Assembly: GCA_030447925.1 (NCBI GenBank)
Contig: JAUJNX010000001.1
Location: forward strand, 550,767 to 614,766
Direction of reading: 5' to 3'
DNA length: 64,000 nucleotides
DNA from: Egibacteraceae bacterium
GTDB taxonomy: Bacteria > Actinomycetota > Nitriliruptoria > Euzebyales > Egibacteraceae
This document shows, one piece after another, positions 42,654 to 51,277 of the stretch. Positions within the stretch are counted from its first letter, which is position 1; each line of letters opens with the position of its first letter. A program made the position numbers and the translations under genes. The notes beneath the pieces were generated by a model that did no database searches, was not told where the DNA came from, and saw nothing but the letters and a program-made list of their open reading frames with translations.

Positions 42654-42715
42654 ACCCCCCCAGGCGCTTCGGTGGCTGGGCTGAAGGCCCCTCACCGGGG
42701 CCTTCACTGTTCTTC
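42654..42715 (+). ncRNA. Candidate small structured RNA with its own promoter and terminator
   Basis: TCGACG (42619-42624), 17 bases and TAGGAT (42642-42647) make a credible promoter with no gene behind it. The predicted transcript of about 60 bases would fold into two adjacent hairpins. The first is at 42659-42680, with a CCCAG/CTGGG stem and a C(UUCG)G tetraloop. The second is at 42682-42706, with a ten-base perfect stem, followed by a partly U-rich tail. It lies between the alpha-mannosidase and the opposing NYN gene. It could instead be only a terminator region. No matching RNA family comes to mind. Confidence 0.45.
42682..42706 (+). terminator. Strong intrinsic terminator hairpin
   Basis: A ten-base perfect stem (TGAAGGCCCC with GGGGCCTTCA) closes a five-base loop and is followed by ACTGTTCTTC. 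It can serve both the plus strand and the convergent NYN gene, whose stop is 14 bases away. Confidence 0.75.
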
Positions 42716-42719
42716 GGCC

Positions 42720-43337
42720 CTACCAGTCCGTCGGCTTGGCGATGCTCTGACCCTTCGCGTCGATGACGGGATCGGGTAGCTGGCAGCGCGCCACCACCGA
42801 CGCGTTGATGCGACGGTGGAACGCGGGCCCGGTGCTCTTCAGCGTGACGCTCAGCCGTGCCCTCGGGCTGTAGATGCCCACTCGTCGGCCCAGCTCGGAC
42901 CGGACCATCCGGATGGGCTCCGCGAGGTCGGAATCGTTGCTGATCACCACTGCGGTGTCGTACTTGCCGTGGAACCCGTCGAGCAGCAGGTACGACGCGA
43001 GGTTGACGTCCGAACCCTTCTCCTCGGTCTTGATGACCTCGACCGTGGCCGGTCCGCCGGGCGGGGGGTAGGCCAGCGCCATCCGGACGGTCTTGGTCAG
43101 GAAGCTCCCCTCATGGATCGTGACTAGCGGCAGGCTGCTGAGCGCGCGCAGGTAGGCGTCCTGCCGGGCGGGCACGTGCGGGTCGTGTGGACGGGCTGCG
43201 GCCATGGCGGTGAAGTACCGGATCCTCGTGATCTGGTCACGGGGCAGCAACGCCTCGCACAGCGCCTGGAGGTCCAGCCACTTCCCCGGCCGGCCCTCCC
43301 CCATCATGATCGCCGTGAGCAGCGGGTCAGCCCGCAC
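42720..43337 (-). CDS. NYN-domain (PIN-like) RNase family protein, N-terminus apparently incomplete
   Basis: 205 residues. Typical NYN segments are KWLDLQALCEALLP, IRYFTAMAAARPHDPHVPARQ, the EEKGSDVNLASYLLLDGF motif with a catalytic aspartate, and YDTAVVISNDSDLAEPIRMV with the second acidic cluster. What is missing is the first strand: family members begin with a VDGFNLYY-type motif bearing another catalytic aspartate just before the KWLDL block, and here the start is unrelated (RADPLLTAIMMGEG). The gene may be 5'-truncated and inactive. It starts six bases after the MacB-type permease stop and looks less GC-rich than its neighbours. Confidence 0.75.
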   Translation of the reverse strand: MRADPLLTAIMMGEGRPGKWLDLQALCEALLPRDQITRIRYFTAMAAARPHDPHVPARQDAYLRALSSLPLVTIHEGSFLTKTVRMALAYPPPGGPATVEVIKTEEKGSDVNLASYLLLDGFHGKYDTAVVISNDSDLAEPIRMVRSELGRRVGIYSPRARLSVTLKSTGPAFHRRINASVVARCQLPDPVIDAKGQSIAKPTDW

Positions 43338-43343
43338 GATGGG

Positions 43344-44561
43344 TCACTCGTAGCGCAGGGCCTCGATGGGGCGCATCTTGGCGGCGCGGTTGGCGGGGTA
43401 GACGCCGAAGAACAGGCCGATCACGACCGAGACGCCAAAGGCCAGGGCCACCGACCACGGCTGCACGACGGGGGAGAACCCGCCGACGTTGATGAGGCTG
43501 CCCAGCACCCCCAGTGCGATGCCGAGCAGCCCGCCGACGGCAGTGACGACCACGGCCTCGAACAGGAACTGGTTGCGCAGGTCCGACCGCCGCGCGCCCA
43601 GGGCCTTGCGGATGCCGATCTCGCGGGTCCGCTCGGTGACGGTCACCAGCATGATGTTCATGACCCCGATCCCGCCGATCAGCAGCGAGATGCTGGCGAT
43701 CGCCCCGAGCAGCGCGGTCAGCACCCCGCTGACCTGCCCCACCTGCGCGAGCGCCTCCGCGGAGTCGAAGACGGTGAAGTCCAGCTCGTCGGGGCTGGGC
43801 AGCCGGTGCTCCTCGATGAGGACGTCGGTCATCTGCTGCACGGCCGCCGGGGTCTCGGCCGCGCTGCGCGACGCGGCGAAGATGGTCGAGTAGCTGGTCT
43901 GCGGGCCGGTGACGGTGTCCTCGACGGCGGTGATCGGGGCGATGACCTGGTCGTCGAGGTCGCCGGCGAGGCCGCTGCCCTTGCGCGTCAGCACGCCGAT
44001 GACCTCGAAGGTGGCGCGGCCGAAGCGGATGTCCTGGCCCACCGCCGACTCGCCGGGGAACAGCGCGTCCTCCACGGTGGTGCCGATGACCGCGACCCGG
44101 CGGCGCCCGCTGACGTCGTCGTCGGTGAACATCGTGCCGCGGGCCACGGCGAGGTCGGTGATCTCGGCGTAGGGCGCGGTCGCGCCGATGAACTGCTGGG
44201 GGGTGTGGGAGTTGCCACCGGCCACCGCCGTGGACTGCGCGAACTGGGTCGGCGCGACCAGGTCGACCGCGGGCGCCCGCGACGGGTCCGACAGGGCCGC
44301 GACGTCGGCCTCGGTCAGCGCCGGCTCCCGGCCGGTCGTGGACTCCTGGCCGGTGTCGGAGAAGTTGCCGGGGAACACCTGGATGACGTTCGCGCCGCCC
44401 AGGTCCTCGAACTGCTCCTCGATGAACACCTGGGCGCCGGAGCCGACGGCCAGCAGCAGCACCACGCCCGCGACGCCGATGAGGATGCCGAGCATCGTCA
44501 GCGCGCTGCGGAGCTTGTTGGCCGCCAGCCCCGCGAAGGCGATGCGCAGGTTCTCGAGCAC
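43344..44561 (-). CDS. MacB-type ABC exporter permease
   Basis: 405 residues: one N-terminal membrane helix ([21 protein letters not shown]), a periplasmic MacB_PCD domain of about 220 residues (from [13 protein letters not shown] to [18 protein letters not shown] sequence), then the FtsX domain with three helices and the [19 protein letters not shown] coupling motif. It forms a mechanotransmitting exporter with the ATPase and adaptor genes beside it. The start is GTG 44559-44561, one base from the ATPase stop. The substrate is unknown (antibiotic, lipid or peptide). Confidence 0.92.
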   Translation of the reverse strand: MLENLRIAFAGLAANKLRSALTMLGILIGVAGVVLLLAVGSGAQVFIEEQFEDLGGANVIQVFPGNFSDTGQESTTGREPALTEADVAALSDPSRAPAVDLVAPTQFAQSTAVAGGNSHTPQQFIGATAPYAEITDLAVARGTMFTDDDVSGRRRVAVIGTTVEDALFPGESAVGQDIRFGRATFEVIGVLTRKGSGLAGDLDDQVIAPITAVEDTVTGPQTSYSTIFAASRSAAETPAAVQQMTDVLIEEHRLPSPDELDFTVFDSAEALAQVGQVSGVLTALLGAIASISLLIGGIGVMNIMLVTVTERTREIGIRKALGARRSDLRNQFLFEAVVVTAVGGLLGIALGVLGSLINVGGFSPVVQPWSVALAFGVSVVIGLFFGVYPANRAAKMRPIEALRYE

Positions 44562-44562
44562 G

Positions 44563-45336
44563 TCAGGCCACCGCCCCGAGCCGCGGCGGGGGCCCGTCCA
44601 CGGGCGCCTGGCGCCGGTCCTCCACGATCTCGCCGTCGGTCAGCACCAGCACGCGCTTGGCCTCGGCGGCCACGGCGTCCTCGTGGGTGATGACGATGAT
44701 CGTGCGCCCGTCGCTGTTGAGCTGGGCGAACAGGCCCAGCAGGTCGTCGGTCGACCGCGAGTCCAGGTTGCCGGTGGGCTCGTCGGCGAGCAGCAGCGCG
44801 GGCTCGGTCACCAGCGCGCGGGCGACGGCGACGCGCTGCTGCTGGCCGCCGGACAGCTGGGTGGGGAGGTGGTCGATGCGCTCGCCCAGGCCGACGGCCT
44901 CCAGCATCGCCAGCGCGCGCGGCCGGCGCTCGCGGCGCGGGACCCCGGCGTAGGCGAGCGGCAGCTCGACCTGGCGCACCGCCGACGTGCGCCGCAGCAG
45001 GTTGAAGCCCTGGAACACGAACCCGAGCTTGTCGTTGCGCAGGTCGGTCAGGTCGTTGTCGCTGAGGTCGCCGACGTCGACGCCGTCCAGCTCGTAGGTG
45101 CCGGAGGTGGGGGCGTCCAGGCAGCCGATGATGTTGAGCAGCGTGCTCTTGCCGCTGCCCGAGCTGCCCATGATCGCGACGTAGTCGCCCCGGTCGACGC
45201 TCAGCGACACCCCGCGCAGGGCGTGGACGGTGGCGTCGCCCTCGCCGTAGGTCATGACCAGGTCGCGGGCCAGGACGACGGGCGGCTCGGCGTGGGGGAG
45301 CCCCACGTCGGGGTCGGGGAGCGGTGCGGTGGTCAC
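44563..45336 (-). CDS. MacB-type ABC exporter ATP-binding protein
   Basis: 257 residues. Walker [11 protein letters not shown]-loop FVFQGFNLL, signature [15 protein letters not shown], Walker [14 protein letters not shown] and H-loop VITHED, in the order of the LolD/MacB class. It powers the adjacent FtsX-type permease. GTG start 45334-45336 overlaps the adaptor stop (GTGA). The N-terminal 17 residues before the domain are a short acidic-proline lead. Confidence 0.94.
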   Translation of the reverse strand: MTTAPLPDPDVGLPHAEPPVVLARDLVMTYGEGDATVHALRGVSLSVDRGDYVAIMGSSGSGKSTLLNIIGCLDAPTSGTYELDGVDVGDLSDNDLTDLRNDKLGFVFQGFNLLRRTSAVRQVELPLAYAGVPRRERRPRALAMLEAVGLGERIDHLPTQLSGGQQQRVAVARALVTEPALLLADEPTGNLDSRSTDDLLGLFAQLNSDGRTIIVITHEDAVAAEAKRVLVLTDGEIVEDRRQAPVDGPPPRLGAVA

Positions 45337-46946
45337 GCCCCCGCCTCCCCCGGCGGCGCGGCGCCGGCGGCGGGATCGGCGTCGGGGTCGGGCACGACGA
45401 CCCGGTCGCCGGGCTCCAGGCCCTCGAGGATCTCCACCACGCCGTCGGCGCGCAGGCCGATGCGCACCGGCCGGTCCTCGCGGTCCTCGGGGTCCTCGCT
45501 GCCGGCGACCTGCACGACGGTCTCGCCGTCGTCCTGGCGCAGCGCGCCCGCGGGCACGACGACGGCGTCCTCGATGGTGCGCACCTCGACCTCCGTGGTG
45601 GCGGTCATGCCCAGGCGCACGCCCTCCGGCACGGTGTCCAGGGCCACCCTGGCGTAGTAGGTGACGACGTTGTTGACCGTCGACGACGACGGGTCGACCG
45701 CGACGACGCGCCCGCCGACGGGCGGGCCCTCGACGGCGTCGAAGGTGACCTCGGCGGGCTGGCCGACCTCCAGCCGGGCGGCGTCGACCTCCGGGAAGCC
45801 GACCCGGACCTCGCGCACCGCGGCGTCGACCAGGGTCACGAAGCTGCTGCCCGACGAGGCCGCGGCACCCGTCGCGCCCTCGGCGACGCCCGTCCCCGCG
45901 CCACCGGCGTCGCCGGTCAGCACGGTCGCGGCCGCTGCGCCCGAGGGCTCCCCGACGCGGCCGTTGACCTCGGTGACCAGGCCGTCGGCGGGTGCGGTGA
46001 CGACCGCTCCGGCGAGGTCGCGCAGCGCGCCCTCGTGGGTCGCGCGGGCCGTCGTGACACCCGCCTCGGCCTCCTCGACCGCCTCGGGACGGGGGTCCTG
46101 GGTCGCCTGCGCGGCCGACGCCTGCGCGGCGTCGAGGCCCGCCGCCGCGGCCTCGACCTCGCTGCGGGCCGCGGCCTCCTGGGCGGCCTCCTGGGCGGCG
46201 GCGACCTCCGCCTCCGCCTCGGCGCTGCGGGCGGCCGCGGAGGCGGCGTCCAGGGCCTGCCGGGCGGCGCCGTCGCGCTGTTCGGCCGCGGCGACCGCCT
46301 CCTGGGCGGCGGCGACGGCGGCGGCGTCGGGCGGGTCGGCCGCCTCGGCGGCGTGCAGGGCGGCGCGGGCGTGGGCCAGGGCGTCGTGGGCGGCGTGCGC
46401 CTCCGCGGCGGCGCGGTCGCGCTCCGTCCGGGCCTGGTCCAGGCCGACCTGGCGGCTGCCGGCCGCCGCGGCGGTGCGCTGCGCCGACGCCAGCGACCGG
46501 CGGGCGGCGTCCAGGCCGACCTCGGCCTGTTCGACGCCGGTGGCCGCCGCGTCGCGGTCCGCCTCGGTCACCCCCGCACGGGCCTGGGCCAGGCGGGCCT
46601 CCGCCGCCGCCAGCTCCGCCTCGGTGGTGGTCACGGCCTGGCGCAGGTCGGCGTCGTCGACCCGGCCGAGCAGCTGGCCCGCGGTGACGCGGTCGCCGGC
46701 CGCCACCGCGACCTCGACGATGTCGCCGCCGGCGGCGAAGTCCAGCTGGCGTGCGGTCGGGGGCACGATGTTGCCCGACGCCGACACGCGCTCGGTCAGG
46801 TCCTGGCGCACGACCTCGACGATCTCGCCCTCCGGCGGCGGCTGCGCGCGGCGGCCGTTGGCGATCGCCGCCCCCCCGCCCAGCAGCACCACGGCGACCG
46901 CGATGCCCGCGATCAGCCGACCCCGGCGACGTCGCCGCCGCACCAT
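45333..46946 (-). CDS. HlyD/MacA-type membrane fusion protein
   Basis: 537 residues. It has a basic N-terminus and one anchor helix (RLIAGIAVAVVLLGGG). A lipoyl half-motif (ASGNIVPPTARQLDFAAGGDI) follows, then about 200 residues of Ala/Glu/Arg-rich coiled coil, the second lipoyl half (VVTAPADGLVTEVNGRVGE) and beta-barrel domains (VRVGFPEVDAARLEVGQPAEV). The coiled coil is long for an organism without an outer membrane. It is the first gene of the exporter operon. AGGAG five bases upstream fixes the ATG. The adaptor probably links permease and substrate at the cell surface. Confidence 0.9.
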   Translation of the reverse strand: MVRRRRRRGRLIAGIAVAVVLLGGGAAIANGRRAQPPPEGEIVEVVRQDLTERVSASGNIVPPTARQLDFAAGGDIVEVAVAAGDRVTAGQLLGRVDDADLRQAVTTTEAELAAAEARLAQARAGVTEADRDAAATGVEQAEVGLDAARRSLASAQRTAAAAGSRQVGLDQARTERDRAAAEAHAAHDALAHARAALHAAEAADPPDAAAVAAAQEAVAAAEQRDGAARQALDAASAAARSAEAEAEVAAAQEAAQEAAARSEVEAAAAGLDAAQASAAQATQDPRPEAVEEAEAGVTTARATHEGALRDLAGAVVTAPADGLVTEVNGRVGEPSGAAAATVLTGDAGGAGTGVAEGATGAAASSGSSFVTLVDAAVREVRVGFPEVDAARLEVGQPAEVTFDAVEGPPVGGRVVAVDPSSSTVNNVVTYYARVALDTVPEGVRLGMTATTEVEVRTIEDAVVVPAGALRQDDGETVVQVAGSEDPEDREDRPVRIGLRADGVVEILEGLEPGDRVVVPDPDADPAAGAAPPGEAGA

Positions 46947-47152
46947 CTCGTCTCCTCTGCAGACCCTGACCCTGGACGCTAGTTGGCCCCGTGGGCCCCG
47001 TCATCACCATCGGGGACGATCCGGAGGTCCACCCGGGGGCTGACCCCGGTCCTCTCGCGCGCCGGGCCGGGGCGGCGGCGCGCACTTGTGCGCGGGGTCG
47101 CAGGTTGCGACCCTCCAACCAGTTCGAGTGGGACTGGGGGTGAACGGGGCGC

Positions 47153-49039
47153 ATGGCCGAGACGTCCGTCGGGGGGACCACGTTCTCCCCGCAGCTGCTG
47201 TTCGACGTGCCGACCCGGCGCCTGGGCTGGGAGTACGTCTACGACGGCCCGCCGCGCCCCAGCCCGCTCGCCGACGGCCAGCCGCGCTGGTCGGACCCCC
47301 CGCCCTACGACGACGCGTGGGTCCCCGGCGCCCGGCTGCTGGCCCGGACCCACGACCCGGGGCGCAACGCCGGGCGGGTCGTCGCCGTCGTCCTGCTCGT
47401 GGTGGCCCTGGTCGTCCTGCTCCTCGTCGGCCGCGCGGGCGTGTGGGCGCTGCTCGTGGCGGCGGTGGCCGGTGCGGCCGCCGTGCCCCTGTGGCGCTGG
47501 GTGCGGGCGCCGGAGCGCGCCGTGGACGAGCGCCTCCGGCGCGAGCGCGTCGACCACGACCGCTGGGTCCGGGACTACCGCTCGTCGTTCCAGACCGCGG
47601 TGGCCGACTGGCAGCAGGCCGTCCGCGACCACCAGCGCGCAGAGATCGCCCGCCAGGACGCCGACCGCTGGTACCCCGTGGTCCCGCCCGCGATCGGCGA
47701 CGCCGTCGACGTCTTCGGCGGGGACCCGGAGGGCTGGGCGGCGTTCCTGGCGACCTTCGGGTCGGGGGTGCTGGCCGACGGCGCCGGGATCCTCGTGCTG
47801 GACCTGACCCGCGACGGCGTCGCCGACGACCTGCTGGGCATGGCCGCCGACGCGGCCGTCCCGGTGGCGCTGGTCGCCCTGCCCGACCAGCTGTCGCGCA
47901 GCGACCCGCTGGCGGGGCTGCCCCCCGACGCCGTCGTCGAGGTGCTGACCGGCGCGCTCGGGGCGGGCCGCGACGGCGACCACCGCGGCCAGGAGGAGCG
48001 CGACACCGACGCCGACCTGCTCGCCGCGCTGGTGCGCTGCCTCGACGGGGCGGTGTCGCTGCCGCGCCTGGCCGCGGCGGCGCGGGTGCTGGCCGGGCGC
48101 CAGGACGGCGGCCTGCTCACCGGGGCGGAGGTGGGCCGCCTGGTCGAGGAGATGGACCACGCCATGCGCTTCCCCGCCGCCCGCGACCGCCTGGGGGCGA
48201 TCCGCGTGGCGCTGGACCTGCTGGCCGGCGACACCCCGCCGGTGCCCGACGTGCAGCCGCTGCTGCCGTCCGCCGCGCCCGGGCTGGCACTGGTGGAGAC
48301 CGGCGGGCCCAACGACCGCCGCAAGGACCTCCTGGACCGCCTGCTCGTCCAGGTGCTGGAGCGCGCGCTGCTGGACCGCTTCCCGACCGGCTGGCGCAGC
48401 ACCGTGGTCCTGGCCGGCGCGGACGGCCTGGGCCTTGAGGCGCTGGAGCGCCTCGCCCGCCAGGCCCGGCGGTCCGAGGTCCAGCTGGTGCGCCTGTTCC
48501 GCCACCTGCGCGACGGCACCGAGCGCCTGCTGGGCGCCGGGGCCGCCGCCACCGTCGTGATGCGCCTGGCCAACGCCCAGGAGGCGGCGCTGGCGGCCGA
48601 GTTCATCGGCCGCGGGCACCGCTTCCAGCTGGCCCAGCGCACACGCGAGGTCACCCGCTCGCTCGGGGACAGCAGCGGCGGGGGCCGGTCGTCGGAGGAC
48701 AGCGCCGCCGAGGGCCGGTCGGTGACCGGCCGGCGGCCCGGGCGCCAGGTGGCGGTGTCCGGCACCCGCGGGGCGTCGACGGGGCGCTCCGAATCCTGGT
48801 CGCGCAGCGTGACCGATGCGTGGTCGGAGAGCAGCGGCGAGCAGCGCGTCTACGAGTACGAGGTCGAGCCGACCACCATCCAGCAGCTGCCCGGGGCCAC
48901 CTTCGCCCTGGTCACCGGCGGCGAGCGCCGCGTGGTCTTCGCCGACGCCAACCCGGCGATCGTGGCGTTCCCCAAGGTCGCCCGCGAACCCCTCGACGCC
49001 ACCACCGCCCCCCTCGCCCTCCCGTCCCCCTCGGCCTGA
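47153..49039 (+). CDS. Membrane-anchored protein of unknown function, paralogue A of a convergent pair
   Basis: 628 residues. The N-terminal RRLGWEYVYDGPPRPSP motif and PPPYDDAWV precede two membrane helices at about 80-120, then a charged helical linker. The cytoplasmic core opens with VDVFGGDPEGWAAFLATFGS and ILVLDLTRDGVADDLL, continues with DADLLAALVRCLD and LVETGG..RRKDLLDRLLVQV, and ends with VVLAGADGLGLEALERLARQ and LVRLFRHLRDGTERLLGAG. The late part recalls TraG/VirD4 coupling ATPases, but I see no Walker A. A Ser/Arg-rich low-complexity stretch (about 500-550) precedes the conserved EQRVYEYEVEPTT. It faces a paralogue 37 bases away. Confidence 0.7.
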   Translation: MAETSVGGTTFSPQLLFDVPTRRLGWEYVYDGPPRPSPLADGQPRWSDPPPYDDAWVPGARLLARTHDPGRNAGRVVAVVLLVVALVVLLLVGRAGVWALLVAAVAGAAAVPLWRWVRAPERAVDERLRRERVDHDRWVRDYRSSFQTAVADWQQAVRDHQRAEIARQDADRWYPVVPPAIGDAVDVFGGDPEGWAAFLATFGSGVLADGAGILVLDLTRDGVADDLLGMAADAAVPVALVALPDQLSRSDPLAGLPPDAVVEVLTGALGAGRDGDHRGQEERDTDADLLAALVRCLDGAVSLPRLAAAARVLAGRQDGGLLTGAEVGRLVEEMDHAMRFPAARDRLGAIRVALDLLAGDTPPVPDVQPLLPSAAPGLALVETGGPNDRRKDLLDRLLVQVLERALLDRFPTGWRSTVVLAGADGLGLEALERLARQARRSEVQLVRLFRHLRDGTERLLGAGAAATVVMRLANAQEAALAAEFIGRGHRFQLAQRTREVTRSLGDSSGGGRSSEDSAAEGRSVTGRRPGRQVAVSGTRGASTGRSESWSRSVTDAWSESSGEQRVYEYEVEPTTIQQLPGATFALVTGGERRVVFADANPAIVAFPKVAREPLDATTAPLALPSPSA

Positions 49040-49331
49040 CGGGCCCGGGGGTCCGCCCGGCCCGGTCCGGCCCGGTCAGCGGTCGGCGATCTCGCGCCGG
49101 AGCCCGGTGACCGCCGCGGGGTCCGGCGCCGCAGCCGGCGGGCTCGGCAGCGCGAGGCGGTCGCCGGGCGCGGGCACCGGCGCCGCGGCGACGCCGGGGA
49201 GCAGGGCGATGGCCGGGTCGCAGTCGGCGAAGGCCGGGGTGGGGGAGCCGGGCGCGACGGTGGCCAGCGCCGTGGTCGGCAGGTGCTGGAGGGTGGTCGG
49301 CTCGACCTCGTACTCGTAGACGCGCTGCTCG
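48838..49331. repeat. Inverted 40-base identity between the two convergent paralogues
   Basis: Bases 48838-48877 are the exact reverse complement of 49292-49331 (40 of 40). Both encode the EQRVYEYEVEPTT segment near the C-termini. The surrounding paralogue sequence is far more diverged, so this segment is either strongly constrained or kept alike by gene conversion. Confidence 0.85.
49036..49079. terminator. Hairpin spanning both stop codons of the convergent paralogues
   Basis: CTGACGGGCC pairs with GGCCC-G-GTCAG (one bulged base) around a GC-rich loop. The stems contain the stop codons of both genes, so it can end transcription from both sides. Confidence 0.5.
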
Positions 49332-51085
49332 GACTCCGACGACGACGACGCCGAGGTGGTGGCGGTCGACCACGACGTCGCCGAGGAGGTCGCGAACGCG
49401 CGCCCGTCGTTGGCGGTCCAGCCCGCGTCCAGCCGGGGGAACCAGCCGTTGGGGTAGGTCTGGCCCGCGCTGACGGTGTCGCCCTCGGTGCGGGTCCAGC
49501 CGTCGGTGCCGGTGCGGCTGGTGCTCGACTCGCGGGTCCGCCCGCTGAGGCGGAAGCGGTGGGAGCGGCCCAGGAAGTCCGCGGCCAGGCCCGCCTCCTG
49601 CGCGTTGGGCAGGCGCATGAGCACCGTGCGCGCGTCCCCCGTGCCGAGCAGGCGCTCCGTGCCGTCGCGCAGGTGGCGGAACATGCGCACCAGCTGGACC
49701 TCGGACCGCCGGGCCTCGCGCGCGACGCGCTCGAGCACGTCCAGGCCGACCAGGTCGGCACCGGCGAGCACGACCGTCTGGCGGCCCGCACCCTCGCCCG
49801 CCCCGCGCAGCCCCTGGGCGAAGACCTGCACGAGGAGGCGGTCCAGCAGCTGCTTGCGGCGCTCGTTGCCGCCGGTCTCCAGGACCGCGACCCCGCCGGG
49901 CGACGACAGCGGGCGCGCCTGCGCGGGGTCCGCCGGGTCGGCCGACCCCAGCAGGTCCAACCCGACGCGCAGCAGCTCCAGCCGTTCGCGCGCCCGCGGG
50001 TACGCCGCCGCGTGGCCCATCTCGTCGACCAGGCGCGCGGTCTCCGCCCCCGACAGCCGGCCGTCGTCGGCGCGGCCGGACAGCACCCGCACCGCCCCCG
50101 CGATCCGGGCCACCGACAGCGGGTCGTCGAGGCAGCGCACCGCGGTGGCGAGCAGGTCGGCGTCGACGTCGCGGTCGTCGCGGCTGTGGTGGCCGGCGTC
50201 GCGCCGCGCGTCCAGGGCGCCGGTCAGGACCTCCACGACCGCGTCGCGGTCCAGCCCGGCCAGCAGGTCGACGCGGTCGATCTCGTCGGGCAGGCGCACG
50301 ACCTGGGCGGGCAGCCCCGCGGCGGACGCGACCGCCAGCAGGCCGCCCGCGACCTCGTCCTGGGTGAGGTCCAGCACCAGCACCGACGCGCCCCGGCCCA
50401 GCGCGCGGGACCCGAAGGTGGCGAGGAGGGCCGACCACCCGGCGGGCGTCCCGCCGAAGACGTCGACCGGGCGGGCCTCGTCGCCGCCGACCGGCACCCA
50501 CCGGTCCCCGGCCTGGCGCTCGCGCTCGGCCCGCTCCCAGCGGTCGACCTCCGCCGCCTGCTCGGCGCGGGCGCGCTCGACCTCGTCGCGGTGGGCGGCG
50601 ACCAGCTCGCCGTGGCGCGCCAGCTCGCGGGTGTGGCGGCGGCTGACGCGCAGCTGGGGCAGCGCGGACAGCCACAGCACCACGATCGCCAGCCCGACCG
50701 GCAGGGCGACGGGCACCAGCGCGGCGGCCTGCTCCGCGTCGGGGCCGGAGACGGCGCGGACCACCAGGGCGGCGGCCCACAGCCCCAGCCCGCCCAGGAC
50801 GACGGTCAGGACGTCGCGGAACGGCGCCATCCCGGCGCGGGCCCGCTCGCGCGCCCCCTCCACCCAGCTGTCGTCGTAGGGCGGCGGTTCGTCCGGCTGC
50901 CCGGGCGGCCCGGGCGGCCCGGGTGCCGGCCGCGGCGGCCCCTCGTGCACGTAGGCCCAGCCCAGGCGGTCCCCGGCCCCGGCCAGCAGGCGGGCGACGG
51001 GCCCCTCCGGCTCCGGCCCGCCCCCCTCCCGGCGTCCCGGCACCGCGGCGGGGCCCCGACCCGTCGACAGGATCGTGGCCCTCAT
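49076..51085 (-). CDS. Membrane-anchored protein of unknown function, paralogue B of a convergent pair
   Basis: 669 residues, same architecture as paralogue A: RLGWAYVHEGPPRPAP, PPPYDDSWVEGARE, two membrane helices, VDVFGGTPAGWSALLATFGS, VLVLDLTQDEVAGGLL, DAVVEVLTGALDARRD, DADLLATAVRCLD, VLETGGNERRKQLLDRLLVQ, TVVLAGADLVGLDVLERVAR, LVRMFRHLRDGTERLLG and EQRVYEYEVEPTT. Before that last motif is a Ser/Thr-rich stretch (about 575-605). Walker A is not visible. I chose the ATG at 51083-51085 because AGGAG lies six bases upstream; an in-frame ATG at 51136 would add 17 residues. It is divergent from the ammonium transporter gene. Confidence 0.7.
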   Translation of the reverse strand: MRATILSTGRGPAAVPGRREGGGPEPEGPVARLLAGAGDRLGWAYVHEGPPRPAPGPPGPPGQPDEPPPYDDSWVEGARERARAGMAPFRDVLTVVLGGLGLWAAALVVRAVSGPDAEQAAALVPVALPVGLAIVVLWLSALPQLRVSRRHTRELARHGELVAAHRDEVERARAEQAAEVDRWERAERERQAGDRWVPVGGDEARPVDVFGGTPAGWSALLATFGSRALGRGASVLVLDLTQDEVAGGLLAVASAAGLPAQVVRLPDEIDRVDLLAGLDRDAVVEVLTGALDARRDAGHHSRDDRDVDADLLATAVRCLDDPLSVARIAGAVRVLSGRADDGRLSGAETARLVDEMGHAAAYPRARERLELLRVGLDLLGSADPADPAQARPLSSPGGVAVLETGGNERRKQLLDRLLVQVFAQGLRGAGEGAGRQTVVLAGADLVGLDVLERVAREARRSEVQLVRMFRHLRDGTERLLGTGDARTVLMRLPNAQEAGLAADFLGRSHRFRLSGRTRESSTSRTGTDGWTRTEGDTVSAGQTYPNGWFPRLDAGWTANDGRAFATSSATSWSTATTSASSSSESEQRVYEYEVEPTTLQHLPTTALATVAPGSPTPAFADCDPAIALLPGVAAAPVPAPGDRLALPSPPAAAPDPAAVTGLRREIADR

Positions 51086-51146
51086 CCCGAGCTCCTGCTC
51101 CGGGCCCCCGCTCCCCGGGCGACGCGTGTCACTCATGTGCGGTAGG

Positions 51147-51173
51147 GTCACAGAACCACAACCCGGGCACAAC
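51147..51173 (+). promoter_or_regulatory. Three 5-mers at 11-base period upstream of the ammonium transporter
   Basis: GTCAC, ACAAC and ACAAC recur with six-base gaps (11-base period) about 105-130 bases ahead of the transporter start. The spacing is that of GlnR boxes (gTnAC-n6-GaAAC repeats) that control amt genes in actinobacteria, although the second element departs from the consensus. Confidence 0.35.
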
Positions 51174-51277
51174 GCCCCCTCGGGCCGCGCAGCCGAACCG
51201 ATACGGGCAGGAAACCGCGGCGCAACAGCCCCGGACCACCATTCCCCGATACCGACAGGGCTTCGGGGGGAGTGGCA

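Noticed and set aside
47153..51085. Calling the paralogue pair type IV coupling ATPases (VirD4/TraG)
   Set aside because: The C-terminal resemblance is only by eye, no Walker A loop is visible, and no relaxase or secretion genes are nearby. I therefore left the function open.
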